From JASLDZ01 sp965199975 (GTDB lineage: Bacteria > Pseudomonadota > Alphaproteobacteria > Caulobacterales > Caulobacteraceae), in the NCBI GenBank assembly GCA_965199975.1, contig OZ241340.1, positions 2,418,001 through 2,482,000 on the forward strand: a stretch of 64,000 nt of DNA, written 5' to 3'. The notes beneath the pieces are model-generated. The model was given only the letters and a program-made list of their open reading frames with translations, searched no databases and had not been told where the DNA came from. The position numbers were made by a program, and so were the translations under genes. Positions 16,906-27,859 of this stretch are shown here, piece by piece (position 1 is the first letter of the stretch; the number at the start of each line of letters is the position of its first letter).

Positions 16906-18621
16906 TCAGTGGCGTAGGGCGGCGAGCATCTGGAAGTGCTCGACGATCGGACCCAGCGCGAGCGCGGGGAAGAACTGCAGGCCGCCCAGGATCAAAATCA
17001 CCCCGATCAGGAGGCCAACGAACAGCCCGTTGTCGGTGGGCAGCGTTCCGGCGGTGGGGGCGAGCTTGGGCTTGGCGACCACAGCGCCGGCGATGGCCAT
17101 CACCGGGATGAGGTAGGCGAAGCGACCGAACGCCATGGCGATTGCCATGGTCGTATCCCACCAGGGGGCGTTGGCGGTCAGCCCGCCGAAGGCCGAGCCG
17201 TTGTTCCCCGCCGCCGAGGAGTAGGCGTAGAGGATCTCGCTGAAGCCGTGCGGCGTGCCTGGGGCGGCCGCCAGGCCCTTGAGCGCCTCCGGCAGCACCG
17301 CGGCCACAGCGGTGAAGCCCAGGATCAGCGCCGGCAGGATCAGCACCGCGAGGAGGGCGAACTTCACCTCCCGCGCCTCGACCTTCTTGCCGAGGTACTC
17401 GGGCGTGCGCCCCACCATCAGGCCGGCGATGAACACGCTGAACAGCGCCATCACCACCATGCCGTAGAGCCCCGAGCCAACCCCGCCGGGCAGGATCTCG
17501 CCCAGCTGGATCATGAACATGGCGATCCCGCCGCCGATGGGGGTGTAGCTCTCGTGCCAGGCGTTGATCGCTCCGCAGGAGGCGCCGGTGGTCATGGCGG
17601 TGAACACCGCGCTGGCCGCCGCGCCGAACCGCACCTCCTTGCCCTCCATGTTGGGGAAGGGCGTGACGTGCAGGGCGTGCTGCAGGGCGGGGGTGGCCTG
17701 GGTCTCGGCCCAGTAGATCGTGGAAGCCGCGCCCGCGATCAGGATCACCATGGCGGCGATCAGCGCGCGCGCTTCCTTGCGGGCCCCCGCGATCACTCCG
17801 AAGGCGATGACGCAGGCGAAGCCCAGGCAGTTCATCGACACCATGGCGATGAGGTTGGTCAGCGGCGTCGGGTTCTCGAACGGGTGGCTGGAGTTGGCGT
17901 TCATGAAGCCGCCCCCGTTGGTGCCGATCTGCTTGATCGCCTCCTGGCTCGCGATCGGACCCATGGCGATCGTCTGCCTGGCGCCTTCCAGCGTGGTGGC
18001 GTCCACGTGCTGGGCGAAGGTCTGCGGCACGCCCTGGATCAGCAGCGCGATGGCCATCAGGAAGGAGAGCGGCAGGAGCACGTAGAGCGTGATGCGCACG
18101 AGGTCGCGCCAGAAGTTGCCCACCGCCTCCCCCCGATGCGCGGCGAAGGCTCGCGCGATGGCGCCGACCACGGCCACCCCGGTGGCGGCGGACATGAAGT
18201 TCTGCACCGCCAGCCCGCTAATCTGGCTGAGGTTCGACATGGTCGACTCGCCCGAATAGCTCTGCCAGTTGGTGTTGGTGACGAAGCTGATGGCGGTGTT
18301 GAACGCCAGGTGCGGGCTCAGCCCCGCGAAGTGCAGCGGGTCCATCGGCATCACGCCCTGCAACCTCAGGATGGCGTAGAGCAGCACGAAGCCCGCACCG
18401 TTGAAGGCCAGCAGGGCGGCGGTGTAGCCGACCCAGGTCTGCCCCCTGGCGGCGTCTATCCCCGCAGCGCGATAGACTGCGCGCTCCACCGGGCCGAGTA
18501 CGCGGTCGAGCCATGTGCGGCCCTCGCCGAACACCGCAGCGAGATAGCGCCCGAGCGGCCACGCGAGTGCGACCGAGAGGCCGATGGTGAGGGCGATCTC
18601 CGCCCAGCCTTGCCAAGTCAT
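16906..18621 (-). CDS. kdpA: KdpA, potassium-binding subunit
   Basis: A 571-residue polytopic membrane protein with about ten helices. The selectivity-filter-like loops of the Kdp/Trk family are visible: 'FVTNTNWQSYSGE', 'GTNGGGFMNANSSHPFENP', 'TTGASCGAINAWHESYTP' and 'AAGNNGSAFGGL'. It forms the potassium pore of the KdpFABC complex. It is the first large gene of the operon, directly after kdpF. Confidence 0.97.
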   Translation of the reverse strand: MTWQGWAEIALTIGLSVALAWPLGRYLAAVFGEGRTWLDRVLGPVERAVYRAAGIDAARGQTWVGYTAALLAFNGAGFVLLYAILRLQGVMPMDPLHFAGLSPHLAFNTAISFVTNTNWQSYSGESTMSNLSQISGLAVQNFMSAATGVAVVGAIARAFAAHRGEAVGNFWRDLVRITLYVLLPLSFLMAIALLIQGVPQTFAQHVDATTLEGARQTIAMGPIASQEAIKQIGTNGGGFMNANSSHPFENPTPLTNLIAMVSMNCLGFACVIAFGVIAGARKEARALIAAMVILIAGAASTIYWAETQATPALQHALHVTPFPNMEGKEVRFGAAASAVFTAMTTGASCGAINAWHESYTPIGGGIAMFMIQLGEILPGGVGSGLYGMVVMALFSVFIAGLMVGRTPEYLGKKVEAREVKFALLAVLILPALILGFTAVAAVLPEALKGLAAAPGTPHGFSEILYAYSSAAGNNGSAFGGLTANAPWWDTTMAIAMAFGRFAYLIPVMAIAGAVVAKPKLAPTAGTLPTDNGLFVGLLIGVILILGGLQFFPALALGPIVEHFQMLAALRH

Positions 18622-18633
18622 GCCGGCGCCTGC

Positions 18634-18720
18634 TCAGAACCGCTCGGGGCGCAGCAACGCTGCGAGCATGTAGATGCCGGCGCCGACGGCGGCGGCGGCG
18701 TAGACGAGGGCGATCAGCAT
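18634..18720 (-). CDS. kdpF: KdpF small membrane subunit
   Basis: A 28-residue peptide, a single transmembrane helix with the pattern MLIALVYAAAAVGAGIYMLA and a charged tail RPERF. This matches KdpF, the small stabilising subunit of the Kdp complex, which is always located immediately before kdpA. Here 12 bp separate it from kdpA. It is followed upstream, 3 bp away, by another short membrane peptide gene. Confidence 0.92.
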   Translation of the reverse strand: MLIALVYAAAAVGAGIYMLAALLRPERF

Positions 18721-18723
18721 CAC

Positions 18724-18807
18724 TCAGCCCCGCCGAAGGGCGACGACATAGGCGCCCATCGCCGCGAACAGCCCAACACCCAGCGCGAGGAAAATAAGGT
18801 CGCCCAT
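18724..18807 (-). CDS. 27-residue membrane peptide upstream of kdpF
   Basis: ATG at 18807, stop at 18724, 27 residues: a hydrophobic helix 'MGDLIFLALGVGLFAAMGAY' then a basic end VVALRRG. A run of G's ('tggggggcttgccg') precedes the ATG as a ribosome binding site, and the stop is 3 bp before the kdpF ATG. Similar short peptides precede kdpF in other proteobacteria. It could be an extra Kdp subunit or a leader peptide. Confidence 0.7.
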   Translation of the reverse strand: MGDLIFLALGVGLFAAMGAYVVALRRG

Positions 18808-18834
18808 CGGCAAGCCCCCCAGATCGGAGGCGGG

Positions 18835-18863
18835 GTTTAGTCCTGGCGGGCGTATCGCCTCAA
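18835..18863 (-). promoter_or_regulatory. Candidate kdp operon promoter
   Basis: On the minus strand, TTGAGG (18858-18863) and CTAAAC (18835-18840) are 17 bp apart, about 30 bp upstream of the first kdp peptide gene. This is the best sigma-70-like pair in the region. The surrounding 234-bp gap between kdp and the divergent MscS gene should also hold the KdpE binding site, which I cannot place. Confidence 0.35.
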
Positions 18864-19041
18864 TTCGCGTTCGACGTCGCGGCCGTAACGGAAAATAACG
18901 TCCGACCCGGAGGTCGGCAGGCGCGCCTGATCGCTCTGGCCGGCGGAGGTGAGAATTGTCCGGACCGACGCAGCGAACGGCCGGCGTAGACCACAGGCAC
19001 GGGCCAGTTCACACTGAAGCCGGTTCGGGGAAGGCGCGATC

Positions 19042-20004
19042 GTGAAAATCTTCGGTGTCGAGTGGCTGGGCGTGAACGCCGAGAGCGGGCGCAAGCTGTT
19101 GTTCTCGATGGTGTTCGTCGCGCTCGTGCTGATGGTCTCGGCGCTCCTGAGGGCGCTCGTGGGCGTCGTTCTGCGGCGCAGCGATCTCGCCAGCCTACGA
19201 ACCAAGTTCTGGGCGCGCCAGGGGGTGAGCCTGTTCGCCACCATCCTGCTGCTGTTCGGGCTGATGTCGATCTGGTTCGACGATCCGGCGCGGCTCGCCA
19301 CGGCCTTCGGCCTGATCACCGCGGGCTTGGCTTTCGCCTTGCAGCAGGTGGTCACCTCGATCGCGGGCTACTTCGTCATCCTGCGCGGCAAGACCTTCAA
19401 CGTTGGCGATCGCATTTCGATGGGCGGGGTGCGTGGCGACGTGCTGAGGCTGGGCTTCATCCAGACCACCATCATGGAGATGGGCCAGCCGCCCAGCGTG
19501 CAGGGCGCCGACCCGGCCATGTGGGTGAAGAGTCGCCAGTTCACCGGCCGCATCGTCACGGTAAGCAACGCCAAAATCTTCGCCGACCCTGTCTACAACT
19601 ACACTCGGGAATTTCCCTACATCTGGGAAGAGATGCCCATTCCGATCACCTATCAGGCCGATCGCAAACGCGCCGAGCAGATTCTCCTCCAGGCGGCGCG
19701 CAAGCACGCGGTCGATGCGACCAGCATCGCCGCAGACGCGAAAGCCGACCTGCAGGACCGCTTCGGCGTGGAGCCGATCGACCTCGAGCCTCGCGTGTAC
19801 TTCCGTATCACCGACAACTGGCTGGAGCTGACCGTCCGCTTCGTGCTGACGACGCACCAGATTCGCGGCGCCAAGGACGCCATGAGCCGCGACATTCTTG
19901 AAGGATTCGACGAAGCGGGCATCGGCGTCGCCTCGGCGACCTACGACATCGTCGGCCTCCCGCCGGTGCTGCTCAAGGCGCCGCCAGCCGCGAAGACGTC
20001 CTGA
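19042..20004 (+). CDS. MscS-family mechanosensitive ion channel
   Basis: A 320-residue protein with three predicted membrane helices (about residues 18-38, 60-80 and 85-115). The pore-lining third helix and beta domain start 'AFGLITAGLAFALQQVVTSI', then 'GKTFNVGDRISMGGVRGDV' and 'GRIVTVSNAKIFADPVYNYT', all typical of small MscS proteins that open on hypo-osmotic shock. The start is a GTG preceded by GGGAAGG. Divergent placement from kdp puts potassium uptake and osmotic release side by side. Confidence 0.9.
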   Translation: MKIFGVEWLGVNAESGRKLLFSMVFVALVLMVSALLRALVGVVLRRSDLASLRTKFWARQGVSLFATILLLFGLMSIWFDDPARLATAFGLITAGLAFALQQVVTSIAGYFVILRGKTFNVGDRISMGGVRGDVLRLGFIQTTIMEMGQPPSVQGADPAMWVKSRQFTGRIVTVSNAKIFADPVYNYTREFPYIWEEMPIPITYQADRKRAEQILLQAARKHAVDATSIAADAKADLQDRFGVEPIDLEPRVYFRITDNWLELTVRFVLTTHQIRGAKDAMSRDILEGFDEAGIGVASATYDIVGLPPVLLKAPPAAKTS

Positions 20005-20018
20005 TCGCGGATTCGCGA
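20005..20018. terminator. Short hairpin between convergent mscS and sufA
   Basis: TCGCG-GATT-CGCGA forms a 5-bp stem in the 16-bp gap between the two convergent genes. It is weak and lacks a T-tract, so it may be only part of the transcription stop. Confidence 0.3.
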
Positions 20019-20020
20019 CC

Positions 20021-20431
20021 CTACTCCGCCTCCGGCTCCTCGACAGCCACCGGCACGATGGTGACGCTCTCGCCGCAGCCGCAGGCGTCGGTCTCGTTGG
20101 GGTTATGGAAGACAAACTTGGAGGAGAGGCGGGTGGTCTCGTAGTCGATCTCGGCGCCCACCAGGAACAGCACAGCCTTGGGCTCGATCAGGATACGCAC
20201 GCCCTTCTCCTCGATGACCTCGTCGAGCGGGCTCGCCTCCAGTGCATACTCGAAGACGTATTCGGAGCCCGCGCAGCCGCCGTTCTTCACACCGACGCGC
20301 AGGCCGGCGTAGGACTTGTCGGCTGCGGCCATGACCTCGCGCACGCGATCGGCGGCGCGGTCGGTGAGGCGCACCACCTGCGGGCGGGGACGGCGCGCAC
20401 GAGGCGCGAGGGCGGTGTCCAAGCTGCTCAT
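20021..20431 (-). CDS. sufA: SufA-type iron-sulfur carrier (A-type scaffold)
   Basis: A 136-residue A-type carrier of the HesB/IscA family that receives Fe-S clusters from SufBCD and passes them to apoproteins. The three ligand cysteines are visible: one in 'VKNGGCAGSEYVFEY' and two in 'DACGCGES'. A 25-residue Arg/Pro-rich N-terminus precedes the domain. The ATG at 20431 overlaps the sufT stop (TGATG), so it is translationally coupled and last in the operon. Confidence 0.93.
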   Translation of the reverse strand: MSSLDTALAPRARRPRPQVVRLTDRAADRVREVMAAADKSYAGLRVGVKNGGCAGSEYVFEYALEASPLDEVIEEKGVRILIEPKAVLFLVGAEIDYETTRLSSKFVFHNPNETDACGCGESVTIVPVAVEEPEAE

Positions 20432-20898
20432 CAGAACATGTTCAGTTCGAGACGGGCCTCGTCGGACATCAGCGAGGGGTCCCACGGCGGGTCGAAGGTG
20501 AGGTCCACACGCGCGCCGCGCACGCCCTCCACCTTCTCTATGGCGGCTTCGACCCAGCCCGGCATGTCCCCGGCCACGGGGCACCCGGGGGCGGTCAGCG
20601 TCATGTCGACCAGCACGTCGCGGTCATCGGAGACGTCGACCTTGTAGATCAGACCCAGCTCGTAGATGTCGACGGGGATCTCGGGATCGTAGACCGTCTT
20701 CAGCGCGGCGACGATCTCGGTGGTCAGCCGCTCCAGCTCTGCGGGCGGGATGGCCGAATCCTGCGCGTCGAGCGGTCCCTCGGCGGCGGTGGCTTCGTGC
20801 GGCGGCGTCTGCGTCAGAGCATCGGGCGACATGGCCGTGCCCTCGGCCGGAGCGGCGGCGGCGAGCTGTTCGTCGGTGAGTGCGGATGCGTCGTCCAT
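20431..20898 (-). CDS. sufT: SufT (MIP18/DUF59 family) Fe-S assembly protein
   Basis: A 155-residue protein: an Ala/Pro-rich low-complexity N-terminus of about 50 residues, then a DUF59 domain with 'ALKTVYDPEIPVDIYELGLI' and the conserved cysteine in 'MTLTAPGCPVAGDMPGWVE'. SufT acts as an accessory cluster-maturation factor in Suf systems. It lies 6 bp after sufS and overlaps sufA. Confidence 0.93.
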   Translation of the reverse strand: MDDASALTDEQLAAAAPAEGTAMSPDALTQTPPHEATAAEGPLDAQDSAIPPAELERLTTEIVAALKTVYDPEIPVDIYELGLIYKVDVSDDRDVLVDMTLTAPGCPVAGDMPGWVEAAIEKVEGVRGARVDLTFDPPWDPSLMSDEARLELNMF

Positions 20899-20904
20899 GT
20901 GCCT

Positions 20905-22140
20905 CTAGCCGAAGAAGGCCTGCGCCTTGGTGAGGGCGTCGACGAAGGCGTCGGCCTCGTCCAGCGTATTATATAGGGCGAAGGAAGCGCGCGCGCTGGA
21001 GGTTATGCCGAAGCGGCGCATGAGCGGCTCCGCGCAGTGCGTGCCGGCGCGCACCGCCACGCCGTAGCGGTCGAGCACTTGGGCCACGTCGTGGGCGTGT
21101 GCGCCTTCCACGGTGAAGCTGAAGATGGGGCCCTTTTCGGGATTGGTCCCGATCTCGCGCAGCCAGTTGGCGCCCGCGAGGCGGTCCTTCACCCGGGTGT
21201 AGAGCGCGTGCTCGTGGGCGTCGATGGCGGCGCGGTCCTGCGCCATGAACCAGTCGCACGCCGCGCCCCAGCCGATAGCCTCGAGGATCGCCGGCGTGCC
21301 CGCCTCGAAGCGGTGCGGCGGGTCGGCGTAGGAGACGCTTTCGGTGGTGACCGAGCCGATCATCTCGCCGCCGCCCTGGTAGGGGCGCATGGCGTCCAGC
21401 CGCTCGCGCCGGGCGTAGAGGGCGCCTATGCCGGTGGGGCCGTAGAGCTTGTGGCCGCTGAACGCGTAGAAATCGACGCCGAGCGCCTGCACGTCCACCT
21501 CGCCGTGCACCACCCGCTGGCACCCGTCGAGCAGCACCGCCGCCCCGATCGCATGCGCCGCCTCCACGATCTCGCGCCCGGGCGCGGCCCAGCCGGTCAC
21601 GTTGGACATGTGGCCGAGCGCCACGAGCCTGGTGCGAGGGCCGAGCAAGGCGCGGTAGGCGTCGAGGTCGAGCGACCCGTCGTCGCGCACCGGCACCCAG
21701 CGCAGCGTCACGCCCTGGCGCTCGCGCAGGAAGTGCCACGGCACGAGATTGGCGTGGTGGTCGAGCTCGGAGACGACGATCTCGTCGCCCGGACCGAAAT
21801 CCGCGCCGAAGCTCGCGGCCACGAGGTTGATGGCTTCGGTGGCGCCCTTGGTGAAGACGATCTCGGCGGTGTCGGCGGCGTTGACCAGCCTTGCCACCGA
21901 GGCGCGGGCGGCCTCGAAAGCCTCGGTCGTCTCGTTGGCCAGCGTGTGCAGGCCGCGGTGCACGTTGGCGTAGGAGCCCTCCATGGCGCCCACCATGGCG
22001 TCGATCACAGCGCGCGGCTTCTGCGCCGAGGCGGCGCTGTCGAGGTAGACCAGCGGCTTGCCGTTCACCTGCCGCTGCAGGATCGGGAACTGGGCGCGCG
22101 CGGCCTCCACGTCGAAGGGGGGGCGGAAGGGAGCGTTCAT
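20905..22140 (-). CDS. sufS: SufS cysteine desulfurase (group II)
   Basis: A 411-residue PLP enzyme that removes sulfur from cysteine for Fe-S assembly. The PLP lysine is in 'YAFSGHKLYGPTGIG', and the catalytic cysteine is in 'AVRAGTHCAEPLMRR', the short-loop arrangement of SufS that needs a sulfur acceptor such as SufE or SufU. No such gene is in the window. The ATG at 22140 overlaps the sufD stop (ATGA). Confidence 0.95.
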   Translation of the reverse strand: MNAPFRPPFDVEAARAQFPILQRQVNGKPLVYLDSAASAQKPRAVIDAMVGAMEGSYANVHRGLHTLANETTEAFEAARASVARLVNAADTAEIVFTKGATEAINLVAASFGADFGPGDEIVVSELDHHANLVPWHFLRERQGVTLRWVPVRDDGSLDLDAYRALLGPRTRLVALGHMSNVTGWAAPGREIVEAAHAIGAAVLLDGCQRVVHGEVDVQALGVDFYAFSGHKLYGPTGIGALYARRERLDAMRPYQGGGEMIGSVTTESVSYADPPHRFEAGTPAILEAIGWGAACDWFMAQDRAAIDAHEHALYTRVKDRLAGANWLREIGTNPEKGPIFSFTVEGAHAHDVAQVLDRYGVAVRAGTHCAEPLMRRFGITSSARASFALYNTLDEADAFVDALTKAQAFFG

Positions 22141-23284
22141 GCGCCGAGCGCCTCCAGCTTGTCGGCGATCCACTCGGCCACCACCTCGCGTGCGCCCTCG
22201 TGGACGATGCGCTCCACCACGTCACCCAGGAAGGCCTGCATCAGCAGCGCGCGGGCCTGCGGCTCGGGCAGGCCGCGCGAGCGCATGTAGAACAGCTGCT
22301 CGTCGTCCAAGGCGCCGATGGTGTTGCCGTGGGCGCACTGCACATCGTCGGCGTAGATCTCCAGCTCGGGCTTGGCGTCGATCTCCGCCCCGTCGTTGAG
22401 GAGCAGCGCGTCATGGCGCAGGCGCGCGTCGGTGCCGTCGGCGCCGTGAGCCACGACGATGCGGCCCTGGAACACAGCCCGCGCGCGATCGGCGGCCACG
22501 CCCTTGGCCACCTGGGTGGTGACGCCGTTCAAGCCACGGTGCTCGACCACGGTGGTGAGGTCGGCGTGGCGGCGACCGCCCAGCACGTAGGCGGCGTCCA
22601 TGCGCACCTCGCAACCCTCGCCAGGATGGACCACGCGCGTCTCGTGGCGCTGCAGGCGCGCGCCGTCGGTGACCACGCTCTGGGCGAAGCGGCTGCCGGC
22701 TGAGGGCGTGACGTCGGCGGTGGAAACGGAGACCGCATCCTCCGTATCGGCCTCCACCACGATGCGCTCGACCGACGCGCCCTCGGCGAGGCGCAGGGTG
22801 AGATCCAGAGCGGAGACGTAGCCGGCCCCCTCCCCTTCGTAGCTTTCCAGCAGCGTCAGGTGCGCGCCGGGCGCCACCTCGATGGCGAGCGACGCCGCGT
22901 GCGCCGTGCCGCTCGCGCGGCTGACCACGCGCAGCTTCAGCACCGTCTCGCCAGTGACGAGCACCGGCTCTGTGCGCCCGTCGAGCGGGCGGCCATTGAC
23001 GATGACGATCTCCTGCCCGCCCTGGATCGCCGCGAACGGGCCGCCGCCGGAGGGGGCCTCGGCGGCTGGCGAGGCGGGCGGCACGGTGCGCAGCACGCCG
23101 CGCAGGTCGGTCCAGCGGAAGGCCTCGTCGCGGCGCGAGGGCAAGAGCGTGGCGTCGCCCGCGCGGATCGCCTGCGCCAGGTGCGGGCGCGTGGGGTTGG
23201 CGGCCTCGGGCTCGCGCCCGCTGACGGTGGCGCCCACCGCCGCGTCGTTGGCGGGCTTGGGGCGGCGCAGTTCGACGACCTCGC

Positions 23285-23288
<4 letters not shown>
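22137..23288 (-). CDS. sufD: SufD, Fe-S scaffold complex subunit
   Basis: A 383-residue SufBD-family protein with a parallel beta-helix core ('TSTADVTPSAGSRF'-like strands) and the C-terminal signature 'ALDDEQLFYMRSRGLPEPQA', then 'LLMQAFLGDVVERI'. SufD pairs with SufB and the SufC ATPase to build clusters and bring in iron. Overlaps of 4 bp link it to sufC upstream and sufS downstream. Confidence 0.94.
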
Positions 23289-24036
<748 letters not shown>

Positions 24037-24040
<4 letters not shown>

Positions 24041-24339
24041 TCTACAGGTAAGCGGATGGTGTCCAAATCCTGGCGCGCATCGACGAAAATGATGATGCGC
24101 AGCAGGTCGTCGTCGAACGCATAGACGATGATCTTGTGTTCCTTGCGGACGCTCTTCTCACGGCAGCCGGGCCAGCGCAGCGACGGACGCCCGGATGCAG
24201 GACGATGCGCGATCATCAACACCGCTTCGTCGACGCGATCCTCCGCGCGCTCGGCGGATGTGAGGCTCCACACCGCTCGGTCGTCGAGCAGCTGATTGTA
24301 AGCTCGTATGGCTGGCGTGGACCACTGAACGCGCCTCAC
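24037..24339 (-). CDS. RelE/ParE-family toxin of a type II toxin-antitoxin pair
   Basis: A 100-residue basic protein with the RelE/ParE fold pattern: N-terminal helices 'STPAIRAYNQLLDD' and 'ERAEDRVDEAVLMIAHRP', then strands 'HKIIVYAFDDDLLRIIIFVD' ending 'ARQDLDTIRLP'. Such toxins cleave mRNA on the ribosome (RelE) or poison gyrase (ParE); sequence does not decide which. Its start overlaps the antitoxin stop and its stop overlaps the sufC start, both as ATGA. Confidence 0.82.
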
Positions 24340-24592
24340 CGCGCCCGCAGCCGAGCGCGCCCTGCGGCCATGACCGCATCGTGGGGCACGCCCTCGCCAC
24401 GGGCGAACTGGGCTTGAGCCTGCGTGAAATCGGCGGCATCACGGTCGCTCCCGTCGGCTTCGTAGCGATCCTCATCGGCGACGAACCACTCGGCGGCGGT
24501 GGCGATCAGCTGCTCGACCGACATCCCGCGCTTTTCGGCGGCGGCCCTCACCTTGTCTGCCGCGGCCGTCTCGAACTGGACGCTGAAGCTCG

Positions 24593-24596
<4 letters not shown>
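24336..24596 (-). CDS. Antitoxin paired with the RelE/ParE toxin
   Basis: An 86-residue acidic protein. The N-terminus 'FSVQFETAAADKVRAAAEKR' followed by 'GMSVEQLIATAAEWFV' fits a ribbon-helix-helix DNA-binding domain; the C-terminal half is helical and charged, as expected for toxin wrapping. Antitoxins of this type normally autoregulate their own promoter, but here the gene is inside the suf operon, with an ATGA overlap at the sufB stop and another at the toxin start. Confidence 0.78.
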
Positions 24597-26065
<1,469 letters not shown>

Positions 26066-26078
26066 TACAGACTCACTT

Positions 26079-27227
26079 TCAAGCGGCTCGGGCGGCGCGA
26101 GCCGACCGGCGATCGATGAGCGCCGACAGCGTGTCGGCGAAACGGATCCAGTCGGCTTCCAGGGTGCCCCAGCCGCCCGAGGCGCGCACGCCGCAGCCGG
26201 CCAGCTCGCCCCAGCCCATGGCGGCCAGCACGCCCGAGGGCCTCACCTTGCCCGATGAACAGGCCGAGCCGCCCGAGACCATGACGCCTTCGAGATCGAG
26301 CGCCATCACCTGCAGGTGTGAGGCGAAGCCCCGCGTCATCACCGACAGCGTGCAGCCGACACGCGGCCCCTCGGCGCCACCGACGGCGCAGCCCATCGCC
26401 TCAAGCCGAGCCTGCGCCGCGTCGCGCCAGGCGGCGTGGACGGCCAGGCCGTCGAGCTCGTCCAGCGCCATGCGCGCGGCGGCGGCGAAGCCCGCGATGC
26501 CCGACGTGTTCTCGGTGCCCGAGCGGAGACCGCGCTCGTGGCCGCCGCCGTGCAACTGGCGCACGGGCGTGACGCGCGCGCGCCACGCCAGCGCGCCCAC
26601 GCCCTGCGGGGCGCCGATCTTGTGGCCGGCCACCGCCAGCGTATCGGCGCCCAGCGCCTCGACGTCGATGGCGAGCTTGCCGGCGGCGGCCACCGCGTCG
26701 ACGTGCAGCCACCCACCGTGCGCATGCACGATGTCGGCGGCCTGGGCCACGGGCTGGATCACGCCCGTCTCGTTATTGACCAGCATGAGTGCGACGAAGG
26801 GGCGGCCGTCGGCGGCGTCCCAGCACACGAGTCGCTCGCGCAGCCAGTCGAGGTCGGCCACGCCACGCGCATCCACGGGCCAGATCTCGACCGGAAGGCC
26901 GCTGCCCGCACAGGCGGCCGGGACGGCCACGTGCTCGATCGCGCTGACGATCAGCCGGCGGGCGCCCTGCGCCACCGCGCTCGTCACCGCGAGGTTGTCG
27001 GCCTCCACGCCGCCGGAGGTGAAGACGAGCCGCTCGATGTCGGCGCCCAGCAATGCGCACACCTCGATGCGCGAGCGCTCGATCCTGTCGCGAGCGGCGC
27101 GGCCGGCGGCGTGCACGGAGGACGCATTGCCGGCGTGGGCCAGCGCTTCGGCCACCGCGGCGGCGGCTTCGGGACGCACCGGCGCGGAGGCGGCGTAGTC
27201 CAGATAGACAGGCGCGGAGCGGCTCAT
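26079..27227 (-). CDS. NifS/IscS-type cysteine desulfurase (group I)
   Basis: A 382-residue PLP enzyme: start 'VYLDYAASAPVRPEA', PLP lysine in 'AVAGHKIGAPQGVGAL', and catalytic cysteine in 'GSACSSGKVRPSGV', the extended-loop class. With sufS this makes two desulfurases in one operon. The ATG at 27227 overlaps the iscR stop (ATGA). It may supply sulfur directly to SufB, while SufS works with a partner encoded elsewhere. Confidence 0.92.
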   Translation of the reverse strand: MSRSAPVYLDYAASAPVRPEAAAAVAEALAHAGNASSVHAAGRAARDRIERSRIEVCALLGADIERLVFTSGGVEADNLAVTSAVAQGARRLIVSAIEHVAVPAACAGSGLPVEIWPVDARGVADLDWLRERLVCWDAADGRPFVALMLVNNETGVIQPVAQAADIVHAHGGWLHVDAVAAAGKLAIDVEALGADTLAVAGHKIGAPQGVGALAWRARVTPVRQLHGGGHERGLRSGTENTSGIAGFAAAARMALDELDGLAVHAAWRDAAQARLEAMGCAVGGAEGPRVGCTLSVMTRGFASHLQVMALDLEGVMVSGGSACSSGKVRPSGVLAAMGWGELAGCGVRASGGWGTLEADWIRFADTLSALIDRRSARAARAA

Positions 27228-27661
27228 GCGGGCACGGCCTCGCCCGGCGCGGGCGCCAAGCGCCCCTCGATCACGTCCTCCAGCGAGACGCTGGCGAGGT
27301 AGTCCTCGATGCGGCGGCCCAACGCATCCCAAAGGTCATGGGTCAGGCAGCGCTCGCCCTTGATCATGCAGCCGCGGCCCTCCTCGCAGCGCGTGGCCTC
27401 CAGCGGCTCGTCGGCGGCGCTGACGATGGCGACGATGGAGGTGCGCGCCGCGGGCTCCGCTAAACGATAGCCGCCGCCCGGGCCTCGGGCCCCGACCACC
27501 AGGCCCGCGCGACGCAGGCGGGCGAACAGCTGCTCGAGGTAGGCGAGGCTGATTTCCTGGCGCTGGGCGATCTCGGCCAGGGTCACCACCCGTTCGCGGC
27601 CGTGGCGCGCCAGGTCGGCCATGGCCATGACCGCGTAGCGCCCCTTCGTGCTCAACTTCAT
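27224..27661 (-). CDS. iscR: IscR-type Rrf2 family Fe-S-sensing regulator
   Basis: A 145-residue regulator with an N-terminal winged helix ('MKLSTKGRYAVMAMADLA', 'ISLAYLEQLFARLRRAGLV', 'GPGGGYRLA'). The [2Fe-2S] ligands are three cysteines in 'RCEEGRGCMIKGERCLTHDLW' spaced C-x5-C-x6-C, with a nearby histidine as in IscR. It is the first gene of the suf operon and should repress it when clusters are plentiful. The ATG at 27661 gives the family start. Confidence 0.94.
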   Translation of the reverse strand: MKLSTKGRYAVMAMADLARHGRERVVTLAEIAQRQEISLAYLEQLFARLRRAGLVVGARGPGGGYRLAEPAARTSIVAIVSAADEPLEATRCEEGRGCMIKGERCLTHDLWDALGRRIEDYLASVSLEDVIEGRLAPAPGEAVPA

Positions 27662-27769
27662 GCCGCGCCGCGCCTCACCGTCACAGGCGCTGCGAAAGCG
27701 CGACATCCGCGCCCAAGCCTGTGCTAAGAGCCCCGCCCGCGCGACGGCGAGCCGCCGGCGGACGCGAGC

Positions 27770-27798
27770 TAGGTAGGATTACCCAGCCCGCAGGTCAA
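27770..27798 (-). promoter_or_regulatory. Candidate iscR-suf operon promoter
   Basis: On the minus strand TTGACC (27793-27798) and TACCTA (27770-27775) are separated by exactly 17 bp. A GGTA-GGAT-TACC inverted repeat (27772-27783) overlaps the -10 region and is a candidate IscR-binding half of the operator. The predicted transcript has a leader of about 100 nt before iscR. Confidence 0.5.
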
Positions 27799-27859
27799 CA
27801 ATTCAGGCCGTGCTGAGAGACGTTCTCAAAGCCTTGCGCCTCAAGAGGTTTTCGCCCCC

